A stretch of DNA of 64,000 bases from an uncultured Bacteroides sp. GTDB taxonomy: Bacteria > Bacteroidota > Bacteroidia > Bacteroidales > Bacteroidaceae. Below, piece by piece: positions 26,344 to 34,437 of this stretch. Position numbers and translations under genes: made by a program. A model generated the notes under the pieces. It did no database searches. It worked only from the letters and a program-made list of their open reading frames with translations, and had not been told where the DNA came from. The stretch's first letter is position 1, and the number at the start of each line of letters is the position of its first letter. The stretch is taken from contig CALUOR010000011.1 in assembly GCA_944322285.1 (NCBI GenBank), positions 1-64,000 of the forward strand, written 5' to 3'.

Positions 26344-27276
26344 TTAAGTATTCGCCCAACTTACGCGCATCTGGTCGCCGATGATGGCCTGCACTTCCTT
26401 CACCAACGCTTCGTCCATCGGCTCCTCGATGTAGGCGATGTTCTTGCGCACGTTTTGCGGATTGGTGGTGCTGAAAAGGGTCGTGGCTATACGCGGGTTG
26501 CTCACGGCATACTGCATGGCCAGCTTCTCAATCGGGTAATTCTTCGCCTTGCAATGCTCCATGGCTTTGCGGCAAGCCTCCACCAATGGTTTCGGAGCCG
26601 GATGCCAGTCGGGCACGCCCCGTTCGGTCAGCAAGCCCATCGACAGGGGCGAAGCGTTGATGATGCCGATGCCTTTCTCTTCGAAATAATCTAAGAAGTC
26701 CGCCAACTTGTCGTCGCACAGGCAATAGTGGCAGAAGTTGAGCACACTCTCCACGGTGCCCGCGGGCGAATGGTCGATGACCCATTGCAGGTTCTCTAAC
26801 TGGAGGTCGGTGATGCCCACGTGGCTAACGATGCCCTTCTCGCGCAACTCCACCAACGCCGGCAGGGTCTCGCCTACCACCTGATGAAGGTCGGCAAACT
26901 CGATGTCGTGTACATTTATCAGGTCGATGTGGTCGATGTGGAGGCGCTCCATGCTCTCATACACACTCTCCGTGGCACGCTTGCCGGAGTAATCCCAGGT
27001 GTTCTTGCCGTCCTTGCCATAGCGTCCCACCTTCGTGGAGAGGAAATATTTCTCCCGTGGGATGTCTTTCAGCGCCTTGCCTAATACGGTCTCCGCTTTG
27101 TAATGGCCGTAGTAGGGCGACACGTCGATGAAGTTGATACCCGCCTCGATGGCTGTAAACACGGCTTCAATGCCTTCTTTCTCTTTCAGGTCGTGGAAGA
27201 CTCCTCCCAAGGAGGAAGCGCCGAAGCTGAGCGCCGACACCTTCATGCCTGTCTTTCCGATTTCATGGTACTGCAT
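26344..27276 (-). CDS. aldo/keto reductase, probable L-galactose 1-dehydrogenase
   Basis: The 310-residue (beta/alpha)8 enzyme shows the aldo-keto reductase tetrad: FIDVSPYYGHYKAETVLG (Asp and Tyr), LSTKVGRYG (Lys) and LINVHDIEF (His). It resembles L-galactose and D-threo-aldose dehydrogenases, which oxidise the sugar at C1 with NAD(P). First gene of the catabolic operon, divergent from the LacI regulator. I use the ATG at 27276 because the family starts MQYHEIGKTGMKVS; the frame extends 40 codons further upstream through promoter DNA. Confidence 0.88.
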   Translation of the reverse strand: MQYHEIGKTGMKVSALSFGASSLGGVFHDLKEKEGIEAVFTAIEAGINFIDVSPYYGHYKAETVLGKALKDIPREKYFLSTKVGRYGKDGKNTWDYSGKRATESVYESMERLHIDHIDLINVHDIEFADLHQVVGETLPALVELREKGIVSHVGITDLQLENLQWVIDHSPAGTVESVLNFCHYCLCDDKLADFLDYFEEKGIGIINASPLSMGLLTERGVPDWHPAPKPLVEACRKAMEHCKAKNYPIEKLAMQYAVSNPRIATTLFSTTNPQNVRKNIAYIEEPMDEALVKEVQAIIGDQMRVSWANT

Positions 27277-27323
27277 ACGCTTATTGTTTTTTAAATGATA
27301 AGTGATTAAGTTTTTTACGCAAG

Positions 27324-27331
27324 CAAAGGTA
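27324..27331 (-). promoter_or_regulatory. candidate -7 element of the L-galactose operon
   Basis: The minus strand reads TACCTTTG, a perfect -7 match, 47 bp upstream of the reductase start. Confidence 0.5.
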
Positions 27332-27376
27332 AATAGAGACTTTGTTGCCTGTATATCCATAGGGGCAGAAAAAGCA

Positions 27377-27390
27377 CGTAACGGTTTACG
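27377..27390. promoter_or_regulatory. candidate LacI-family operator
   Basis: CGTAACGGTTTACG consists of 5-bp inverted half-sites CGTAA/TTACG around a 4-bp centre, as LacI-family operators commonly do. It lies between the divergent reductase and regulator genes; two further TTACG/ACGTT-like fragments follow within 20 bp. Confidence 0.5.
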
Positions 27391-27473
27391 TAACAAATTT
27401 TACGTTCCTGCGTATGATTATTACAGGAAAAAACCTTTTCTTTGCATTCGAATTCCATCTAATTGAACGTACC

Positions 27474-28505
27474 ATGACCGACTCCAAACATATTTCCCTG
27501 AAAGACTTGGCCCAAGCCTTAGGCGTCTCAGTGCCTACCGTGTCGCGCGCCTTAAAGGACAGCCCGGAGATTAGCCAAGAGATGCGTGCCAAGGTTAAGC
27601 GCTTAGCCAAGGAGATGAACTACCGTCCCAATCCCTTTGCCATGAGCCTGCGCAAGAATACGCCACGCATCATCGGAGTCATCGTGCCCGACCTCGTGAC
27701 CCATTTCTTCTCGTCCATCCTGAGCGGCATTGAAGATACCGCCGTGGCTAACGGATATTTTGTCATCATCACCACCTCGCACGAAAGCTACGAGCATGAA
27801 AAGCGCAACATCGAAAATCTGGTGAACATGCGTGTGGAGGGCATCATTGCCTGCGTCTCGCAAGAGACGACGGACTATAGCCATTGGGCGGCTCTGTCGG
27901 ACATCAACATGCCGCTCATCCTCTTCGACCGTGTATGCCTGACGGAACGTTTCTCTACGGTGATAGCCGATGGAGCCGAATCCGCCCAGGCGGCTACCCA
28001 ACACCTGCTGGACACGGGCAGCAAGCGTGTGGCGTTCATAGGCGGAGCCAACCACTTGGACATCGTGAAGCGGCGTAAGCATGGTTATCTGGAAGCCTTA
28101 CGTGCCAACGGCATCCCCATCGAAAAGGAATTGGTCGTATGCCGCAAGATAGATTATGAGGAGGGCAAACGGGCCACGGAGTCCTTACTCGCCCTTCCCA
28201 ATCCGCCCGACGCCATCCTCGCCATGAACGACACCTTGGCTTTTGCCGCCATGGAGGTCATCAAGAGCCATGGCCTGCGCATCCCGCAGGACATCGCCCT
28301 CATAGGCTATACGGACGAAAAGCATGCCAACTACGTAGAACCCAAACTCTCCGCCGTATGCCATCAGACTTACCTCATGGGGCAAACCGCCTGCCGGCTT
28401 CTCATCGACCGCCTGCGGGGAGACCGCACCGTGCGTCAGGTGGTGATACCTACGTCCCTACAAATCCGAGAAAGCAGTGTGAAATGTATGAGGGGTATTC
28501 ACTGA
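27474..28505 (+). CDS. LacI-family regulator of the L-galactose operon
   Basis: The 343-residue protein has the LacI helix-turn-helix and hinge at residues 7-58 (SLKDLAQALGVSVPTVSRAL, then MNYRPNPFAMSLRK) and a periplasmic-binding-protein-like effector domain (IIGVIVPDLVTHFFSSIL, AILAMNDTLAFAAMEVIK). It is divergent from the catabolic operon, 197 bp away, with a candidate operator between them. It probably represses the operon until a sugar or pathway intermediate binds. The ATG at 27474 precedes the DNA-binding domain directly; the frame is open 20 codons upstream. Confidence 0.9.
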   Translation: MTDSKHISLKDLAQALGVSVPTVSRALKDSPEISQEMRAKVKRLAKEMNYRPNPFAMSLRKNTPRIIGVIVPDLVTHFFSSILSGIEDTAVANGYFVIITTSHESYEHEKRNIENLVNMRVEGIIACVSQETTDYSHWAALSDINMPLILFDRVCLTERFSTVIADGAESAQAATQHLLDTGSKRVAFIGGANHLDIVKRRKHGYLEALRANGIPIEKELVVCRKIDYEEGKRATESLLALPNPPDAILAMNDTLAFAAMEVIKSHGLRIPQDIALIGYTDEKHANYVEPKLSAVCHQTYLMGQTACRLLIDRLRGDRTVRQVVIPTSLQIRESSVKCMRGIH

Positions 28506-28534
28506 ATTATCCTCTATGAAAAATCTGATGCTCT

Positions 28535-28576
28535 TTAGAATGACCATTCTGACAGGCATCAAATTGGTCATTCTAA
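28535..28576. repeat. 12-bp perfect inverted repeat downstream of the LacI gene
   Basis: TTAGAATGACCA (28535-28546) and TGGTCATTCTAA (28565-28576) are perfect complements separated by 18 nt. The left arm also contains a smaller palindrome (AGAATGACCATTCT). There is no T tract, so a plain terminator is unlikely. The rest of the 263-bp gap to the next gene shows nothing I can name. Confidence 0.6.
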
Positions 28577-28768
28577 TGGTACTACATTGAGCGTTTTAAT
28601 GGGGTATATCTATTACGTCTTATTTTCCTTAATGACCTACTTTCCCATAAAAACGCTTATGTTACTGAGGAACAGCTCTTTTTTTGCCGATGAAGTATAT
28701 CTCTTCACGGATGGTAGAGTTCTTCTTGCTTTGAATACTTTTTGAAGTAAAGGCTTGCTCTATTACTT

Positions 28769-29314
28769 TCATTCGTTTATATGCTTTATAAACAAATCTT
28801 TTAGAAGAACATTGTCCACGGCGTTTCCTGTTCCTTTTATCTCATCGCTTAGCATACGTATGTAGGTATCGGGATTGATTTCCATAACAATATAGTTCAC
28901 ATATTGTCCGGTCGCTTCCTCATTTGCCCATTGGTCGCAAACGATTCTAGCACCTTTAATGATTTTATTACTCGTCGTTACAGTTTTTTGCAGCAAAAGT
29001 TCTTTTGATGCGGCTTGTTTTCCCTCTGACAATATAGTGCCATATTCTTCAACCATTGAACCTACTGTTTTTTCCAACATACTGGCCAAATCTGAATAAG
29101 CCATAGTCATTGCTTTCTTTCTTGCAGTTGTTTCAGAATCAGAACGTCCCATAGCCCAAACTCTCAAAAGTGTATCCGACTTTACTAAATCAGAACATGG
29201 CTGAATATAGGTGTCTATAGGCGATTTTTTTATAGTTTTCTTTGTCGATTTGCATGATGTGGCTAATAAAAAAATAGCAAAGAACGAAGTCAAATAAAAA
29301 ATATAAGGTTTCAT
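28769..29314 (-). CDS. LPP20-like lipoprotein
   Basis: The 181-residue protein has a lipobox (FLLATSCKST, Cys21). The mature part carries the LPP20-type pattern in which a small domain is entered through an alanine/arginine-rich helix: RSDSETTARKKAMTMAYSDL. The family includes Helicobacter LPP20 and Vibrio FlgP, outer-membrane lipoproteins of assemblies or flagella. It is the last gene of the nine-gene minus-strand cluster, 39 bp after a related secreted protein. Exact function unknown. Confidence 0.7.
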   Translation of the reverse strand: MKPYIFYLTSFFAIFLLATSCKSTKKTIKKSPIDTYIQPCSDLVKSDTLLRVWAMGRSDSETTARKKAMTMAYSDLASMLEKTVGSMVEEYGTILSEGKQAASKELLLQKTVTTSNKIIKGARIVCDQWANEEATGQYVNYIVMEINPDTYIRMLSDEIKGTGNAVDNVLLKDLFIKHINE

Positions 29315-29353
29315 GATGTTTAATATAATTGGTTAATAGGAAAATAGACTAAA

Positions 29354-30694
29354 TTAATTTAATGTCAAGTTCTTGATTTGTTTGGGCAATTCCCGTTTAA
29401 CCCGTTTCATCAATTCCCGAACACACATCATCTCTGTTTGTTCTGGAGTCTTATTGGCAGGTGAAAGTACACGGATTCGGTCTACCACATAGTTGAGCAG
29501 GAGCGCAGTACTTTCATTGTTATATATCTTAAGCGCAAGCCCACATAAGCATTCGTTAAGATCATACATATCACCGGGAACCACCCCTCCTAATTCCAAT
29601 GATGTTGACAAATCTATAAAAAGCATCGCATTGTCTGGATCCTCGGTCATGGTAAAATGCTGATTAGCCAGTATAGCCGTTATCTGCTTTTCACAAGACG
29701 ATAAATCGCTGTTACTTACATTCAAGTAAGCTGTTACTTGCTGTGGAGCCAATGAAATAGTTATTTTGGCAGATGGCCATGACTGTTTCTTTATCAATTG
29801 GCGATAGGATACAGGTAAATCCGTAATAAAGGAATCATCGATGGAAATGCGTATCTCTTGCACGCTTGCCTTTGAAGTAATATTTGTAACATAAAATTCT
29901 GAAGTACCGTTATAATCTGTTGCTACCGGCGGAGTAATCTCACCTGATCCCATTACGAACTCTGCTTTTAACTTGACATTCTGTATGACGGAACCATTTC
30001 TTGATAGGCAACCGGCAATCGGGGCTTTTATTGGTTTAAAAGCTTCGCCCTCAATATTCAGTTGATTTACCGTAATCGTAAGTCCGTCGAATACTTGTAT
30101 ATAAGCATTATACAATTCAGCAGGGATGTCAAAACGGTTTCCATCAACAGTCGTAGACAAATCCATAAAAAGCCATGGCGAAACTGCTTCAAGTCCTTTC
30201 CCAAGCAATTGGACTGCAGTAACTAAACTATTGGATTCCAAAGCCTTCCGTGCTTTGTTGTAATAGTCCAATCCCGTACTGATTGCCGCACGTTTATGCT
30301 TTTGAGTACTATTCTCGTAGGTAGCCTTATCCAGTGAATAATATACATAATAATTGCGTTCATTCTGATAACTGTCCACCAATTTCTGTCCTTCTAAGTA
30401 GGAAACCATGGAACTCCTTATTTTATCTTCAAAAAGTTCTTTCGATTTTCCATCTATATCGACAGTATGCATAAAAGAATTTGATTCTATTCTTGTTGCA
30501 ATTTGCAATGCAATGTCATTCAGTGCATTCTGGGTGGCTTTTTGGATGTAATTGGGCTCGTCCAATGTGGCAAAACCGATGCCTATATAGGCATTGTCGT
30601 CTGTCGGGTGCGAGGTAACCCATGCCGGTTGTTGGGCAATCAGAGCAAGACTGCCCAGCAACCATAAACTAATAGCTATAATCAGCTTTTTCAT
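29354..30694 (-). CDS. secreted protein with LPP20-like N-terminal domain
   Basis: The 446-residue product has a signal peptide (LLGSLALIAQQPAW) and an N-terminal part resembling LPP20 domains: YIGIGFATLDEPNYIQKATQ, then ALNDIALQIATRIES. The rest is beta-rich, with a conserved-looking C-terminal region of unknown fold. No enzyme motif is visible. I use the ATG at 30694 (MKKLIIAI), which directly precedes the signal; the upstream gene ends 13 bp before it. Outer-membrane or periplasmic location is inferred. Confidence 0.65.
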   Translation of the reverse strand: MKKLIIAISLWLLGSLALIAQQPAWVTSHPTDDNAYIGIGFATLDEPNYIQKATQNALNDIALQIATRIESNSFMHTVDIDGKSKELFEDKIRSSMVSYLEGQKLVDSYQNERNYYVYYSLDKATYENSTQKHKRAAISTGLDYYNKARKALESNSLVTAVQLLGKGLEAVSPWLFMDLSTTVDGNRFDIPAELYNAYIQVFDGLTITVNQLNIEGEAFKPIKAPIAGCLSRNGSVIQNVKLKAEFVMGSGEITPPVATDYNGTSEFYVTNITSKASVQEIRISIDDSFITDLPVSYRQLIKKQSWPSAKITISLAPQQVTAYLNVSNSDLSSCEKQITAILANQHFTMTEDPDNAMLFIDLSTSLELGGVVPGDMYDLNECLCGLALKIYNNESTALLLNYVVDRIRVLSPANKTPEQTEMMCVRELMKRVKRELPKQIKNLTLN

Positions 30695-30707
30695 AGGGCT
30701 GAAATCA

Positions 30708-31988
30708 TTAATATATTGTAAACAAAATACTGTTCCCATCTATTCGGCTGGAGCAATCAATTCCGATTTCTTCCTTAAGATAAGATTCTATCAGGAATGC
30801 AAACTGCGCCGCATCCATAGCCAAACCATCCACATCAGTAGGAGGCATGGTAACGGAATCAAAAATGATACTTTCGTCCATAATGCCTTTCAAGTGATAT
30901 TGTCCCTTATAACAATTTTTTCTTACCCATTGTCTTATGATATTGGATAGAGAATAGTTATTCGGACCGGCAGGGTCGTTGAAAGTTGTTGCGGAACTTC
31001 CGTCAATCGCAAACTGTAGAACGACTCTGGTACTATTCGCTCCCTTAGTTCCTTTTCCGGAACCATCCCAATGGGAGCAAATGTCATCCAAGAAAGGTTG
31101 TAAGTGATCCTGAACAGCATATTTGGCTAACAAATCGCTACCTGCATTGGGGTATCTTCTGGTAAATCCGTCCTTGCTGGCAAGCAAAACACCCGTTGCC
31201 GTTTCATAGGCTCTCATCACTAAAGATACACGTGTGCCCTGAGTGGTCTTATCTTTAATCATATCCACTTCTACATAAACGTCCGCACCCGATGACAAAA
31301 GCAATTGTTTATCATTGGAATCAGCAGAATTGCTGTTATTTTCGTATACGGCACGTTTTTGGACGGAACGGATTACTGCCGCCAAATCATAAGTGGTAAC
31401 ATTTCGTGAACGGAAGCCATCTTGCACATTGGCAACAGCTACACGACGGTCAAAATCATTCTCAAGAATAGCCTGATAGTTCTCACCGTTTTTTTTATAA
31501 GGCACCACCATAATTGTGGGCATGAGGGGACCTCCTTCTTCACCGAAAACCGGAGTTTCGCTTTCCATTAGACCGGATTCGACCAAATACTTTTTCAGAA
31601 GTTTGATGCTCACGGTTATAGTGCAAGTTGCCCGATGTTTCCTATTTGTCTTTTGGGTATCCTCCGCGCCTTCTGTATCAAGAATGTACGATTCGTACCT
31701 TTGGGAGTCGTCAAAGAACGGATCAGTATAACTTCTATTATCTTTTGTAATTAAAGGCTGAGTGTCATTGAAGCCGATAACTCCTTTATAAAACAAGGCG
31801 TAAAACAAACGACGTTTCGCGTCTTTGGCTACTTCAGACTTTTTTGACGCTTCGCCCAGTGATGTGAACACGCCAATGTTTTCATCACTAGATATGCATT
31901 TGACTTTTTGCCAATCGCTTCCAAGCTGGGCGTATAGAAGAATTTGGCAGAAAAACAGAGTGCTAAATAGAATGCTTATTCGTTTCAT
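30708..31988 (-). CDS. secreted protein of unknown function (DUF6175-like)
   Basis: The 426-residue protein has a signal peptide (ILFSTLFFCQILLYAQ). An early segment GEASKKSEVAKDAKRRLFYA resembles the helical entry of LPP20/FlgT-type domains. The centre (GADVYVEVDMIKDKTTQGTR, VSLVMRAYETATGVLLASK) resembles the strand-rich part of CsgG/TolB-N-like envelope proteins. I think it matches DUF6175, but from memory only. Its ATG overlaps the TAA of the upstream CsgG-like gene (TAATG), a sign of translational coupling. Confidence 0.6.
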   Translation of the reverse strand: MKRISILFSTLFFCQILLYAQLGSDWQKVKCISSDENIGVFTSLGEASKKSEVAKDAKRRLFYALFYKGVIGFNDTQPLITKDNRSYTDPFFDDSQRYESYILDTEGAEDTQKTNRKHRATCTITVSIKLLKKYLVESGLMESETPVFGEEGGPLMPTIMVVPYKKNGENYQAILENDFDRRVAVANVQDGFRSRNVTTYDLAAVIRSVQKRAVYENNSNSADSNDKQLLLSSGADVYVEVDMIKDKTTQGTRVSLVMRAYETATGVLLASKDGFTRRYPNAGSDLLAKYAVQDHLQPFLDDICSHWDGSGKGTKGANSTRVVLQFAIDGSSATTFNDPAGPNNYSLSNIIRQWVRKNCYKGQYHLKGIMDESIIFDSVTMPPTDVDGLAMDAAQFAFLIESYLKEEIGIDCSSRIDGNSILFTIY

Positions 31989-32914
31989 TATTTAAATATA
32001 TGGATTAAATCTTTGAAGAGGTTTCCTGTATCGCATCGTGAACTTACCAACAAAGGTTTGGCCTCCGCCTCATTGATTGTTTTCTGCTTCGTATATTCTT
32101 TGATCTCTTTTAATAATTCTTTCCCATTGCTGACCACAGAGCATTCGGATAAATCTTCGGCCAATACTTTTTCAATTTTGAGCACTCCGACTTCTTCGTA
32201 TACTGATCGGCCTGCTATATTTGTCACACTTTTTACATCCAGAAACATTCCTTCTTCTACTCCGTGCAAACTACCTAAATTGACATAACAAGTTTTCATT
32301 TTTCCTTTTTTCTCCGTATAATCCGTGTCAATCAAAGTGCCATTCAGAGGGAACACGCTCTCAATCAAGCCGCAACTAATTCCGGCTTTTTTCAAGGCAT
32401 CTGTGCGGGCTTCCGCATTCGTTTTGCGTGAACTGACTGAAGCTGTGTAATTATTGGAATAGGCTACAGTCCCCTCTTCGGTTGAGACTACTTTGATTGT
32501 GTAAGCTAACTCGCCATCATACGCAACATTACCTTTGGAATCTTGATCGCGTTGTACTTCCAGTTTGGAGATGTGACCTTCCACGATATAATCTGCACCC
32601 AGTTGTTTCATTTGACCACTGCGGGCAAGTTCATCGGCCAACGCCTCTTCTTTCAACCTGCGTTTGGTCTCTTCATCAATAGAAGCCTCTGTTTCCACAT
32701 CAATAACTCTTATTCTTGGATATTTTGACAAGGATGCCACAATGGCATTTCTGGCCACTTCACAATCGCTGGTGCTGATTTCTGACGATTTATCAAAATA
32801 GTCGACCACTACTACAGGCTTCCGATATTTACTCTCCTGTGCGTAAACAGACAATGAGAATAACATTAAGAATAATAAGTTCAAACCAAGTTTTTTCGTA
32901 ACAATTTGTTTCAT
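31988..32914 (-). CDS. CsgG/FlgO-like secreted envelope protein
   Basis: The 308-residue protein has a signal peptide (LLFLMLFSLSVYAQE). The mature N-terminal part matches the CsgG-like fold: VVVVDYFDKSSEISTSDCEV, a SKYPRIRVID segment, and GADYIVEGHISKLEVQRD followed by beta strands. CsgG makes the curli secretion pore; the related FlgO is an outer-membrane flagellar protein. It lacks a lipobox Cys, so it is not a standard CsgG lipoprotein. The C-terminal 100 residues (LGSLHGVEEGMFLDV) add a small beta domain. Its stop overlaps the next start. Confidence 0.7.
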   Translation of the reverse strand: MKQIVTKKLGLNLLFLMLFSLSVYAQESKYRKPVVVVDYFDKSSEISTSDCEVARNAIVASLSKYPRIRVIDVETEASIDEETKRRLKEEALADELARSGQMKQLGADYIVEGHISKLEVQRDQDSKGNVAYDGELAYTIKVVSTEEGTVAYSNNYTASVSSRKTNAEARTDALKKAGISCGLIESVFPLNGTLIDTDYTEKKGKMKTCYVNLGSLHGVEEGMFLDVKSVTNIAGRSVYEEVGVLKIEKVLAEDLSECSVVSNGKELLKEIKEYTKQKTINEAEAKPLLVSSRCDTGNLFKDLIHIFK

Positions 32915-32963
32915 AATAAATAAGATGTTAAGTTATTAATCATTTTGAGGTTCATGTGGGGTG

Positions 32964-33995
32964 TTAAAGTTTTGCCTTGGCGGCTTCACTTCCCATTTTT
33001 GCTGCTGTTTTAAAATATTTTCGGGCCATCATGGCATTGGCTGATACGTTGCCACATCCTTGCTCGTAGATGACGCCTAACATATAGTTCGCCTCGGCAC
33101 TTCCTGAAGATTTGAAACATTTAATGGCTTCCAGTCCATCTCCTGATTGGTATGCTTTCATACCTTTCTCATAATTGGCATCGGTAACTTTTTCTACGGA
33201 AGGAGCTGCTTGCTGCGTATTGGTAGAAGCTGGTTTCACTTCCGAAACAGATTCTTGGGAGGTCGACACAGATTCGCCCACAGGATGCTCTGTTGAAGCG
33301 TTTCCTGCAACCTCTTCCACTTGTTCTTTAACTGCATTCTCATTTTGAGGCGCATCGTTTCTTCCCGGCTTATTCATAATAAGAAACAGACCAATAATAA
33401 CCACCAATCCAATACAGATAGCAATGATATTCTTCGTACTACCATTTCTATTGCCACTAGTTTTAGGTTGACTTCCTTGTCCGCCGGCTATTGCTCCAAC
33501 ACCCTTTGGGGGATTTGAAGTTGGTGTAGCTTGCGGCGTTTGATTCGGCTGAAAGGGCTGTCCTGGATTAAAATCGGGTATGCCTGGTTCTTGGTTTGGC
33601 TGAGGCTGATTTCCTGGAGCGGCATTCTGATAAATTATATTGTAGGTCACATTGCTTGTATTGGCATTGACCACTTTTTGCGAATTGTCTACATGTGACG
33701 TGCTGACACTGTTTGTCGTATTGGCTTCCACATGCGTATGGGTATTCTCGATCATGGATTGTGTTTCAATCTTACGCCCCGTGATACCACCAACCACATT
33801 ACTCCTACTGCCGATCTGAATACCGTCCTTGGATGCATCAGTCTCCTCTAATATCGTCTGTGCTTTTTTCAGACTGTTTTTATCTTCTGCTTGGGGGAGA
33901 TTCTCATCTACAAGAATTTCTCCACAGTTGGGACAAGATTTCATATCTGGAGTAACCGATTCTCCGCATGACGGACAAAATTTATTCGTATTCAT
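32964..33995 (-). CDS. zinc-ribbon single-pass membrane protein with Sel1-like C-terminus
   Basis: The 343-residue protein begins with a zinc ribbon (Cys7, Cys10, Cys21, Cys24: FCPSCG..SCPNCG). A long Asn/Thr/Gln/Pro-rich linker follows (~30-185), then one transmembrane segment at about 189-208 (IIAICIGLVVIIGLFLIMN). After a second linker, a Sel1-like repeat lies at about 275-343 (SAEANYMLGVIYEQGCGNVS). There is no cleavable signal, so the zinc ribbon should be cytoplasmic and the repeat domain periplasmic. It shares the ribbon with two other proteins of the cluster and could tether them to the membrane. Confidence 0.7.
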   Translation of the reverse strand: MNTNKFCPSCGESVTPDMKSCPNCGEILVDENLPQAEDKNSLKKAQTILEETDASKDGIQIGSRSNVVGGITGRKIETQSMIENTHTHVEANTTNSVSTSHVDNSQKVVNANTSNVTYNIIYQNAAPGNQPQPNQEPGIPDFNPGQPFQPNQTPQATPTSNPPKGVGAIAGGQGSQPKTSGNRNGSTKNIIAICIGLVVIIGLFLIMNKPGRNDAPQNENAVKEQVEEVAGNASTEHPVGESVSTSQESVSEVKPASTNTQQAAPSVEKVTDANYEKGMKAYQSGDGLEAIKCFKSSGSAEANYMLGVIYEQGCGNVSANAMMARKYFKTAAKMGSEAAKAKL

Positions 33996-34410
33996 TTTTT
34001 CTTCTTTTAAAATTATTATTACTTTTTTTCTTCTTTTTCAGTATAAGTACAGGCTTAGCCTTAGTTCGTTTTTTCTGGTTTTCAGTATTACCTGTTCTTT
34101 CGTTTGATTCTTCTTTAGGGTGAAAAGCCAAATCGGGTGAAAGCGAAGGCTGTTCCGGTACCTGAATGAGATTTCCATCGGCTGATTTGATGGAGGTCAC
34201 GCATATAAAACCGGAATCCTCTAATTCACCATTGATTTCTACTTCCTGCTGATCAAACTGCTTGAAGAAATTATCATTAATTTCAAAGACTCCTTTTCGG
34301 TATAATCTGTATGACGTCTCTGTCGAAGTAATCAGATTCGCCACAAAACCTTCCGATTTCGATTTTTGACCGACTAACTTATATTCAATATGACCTACAT
34401 AGATTTCCAT
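33982..34410 (-). CDS. small basic-tailed protein of unknown function (142 aa)
   Basis: The first ~75 residues look like a compact beta domain (MEIYVGHIEYKLVGQKSKSE). The C-terminal third is disordered and very basic, with a KKKKK stretch. No signal peptide or known motif. Its end overlaps the start of the zinc-ribbon membrane protein by 14 bp, so the two are translationally linked. The basic tail may bind nucleic acid or acidic membranes, which is only a guess. Confidence 0.55.
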   Translation of the reverse strand: MEIYVGHIEYKLVGQKSKSEGFVANLITSTETSYRLYRKGVFEINDNFFKQFDQQEVEINGELEDSGFICVTSIKSADGNLIQVPEQPSLSPDLAFHPKEESNERTGNTENQKKRTKAKPVLILKKKKKSNNNFKRRKNEYE

Positions 34411-34437
34411 TTATTTTCGGTTTATTTATAGAAATAA

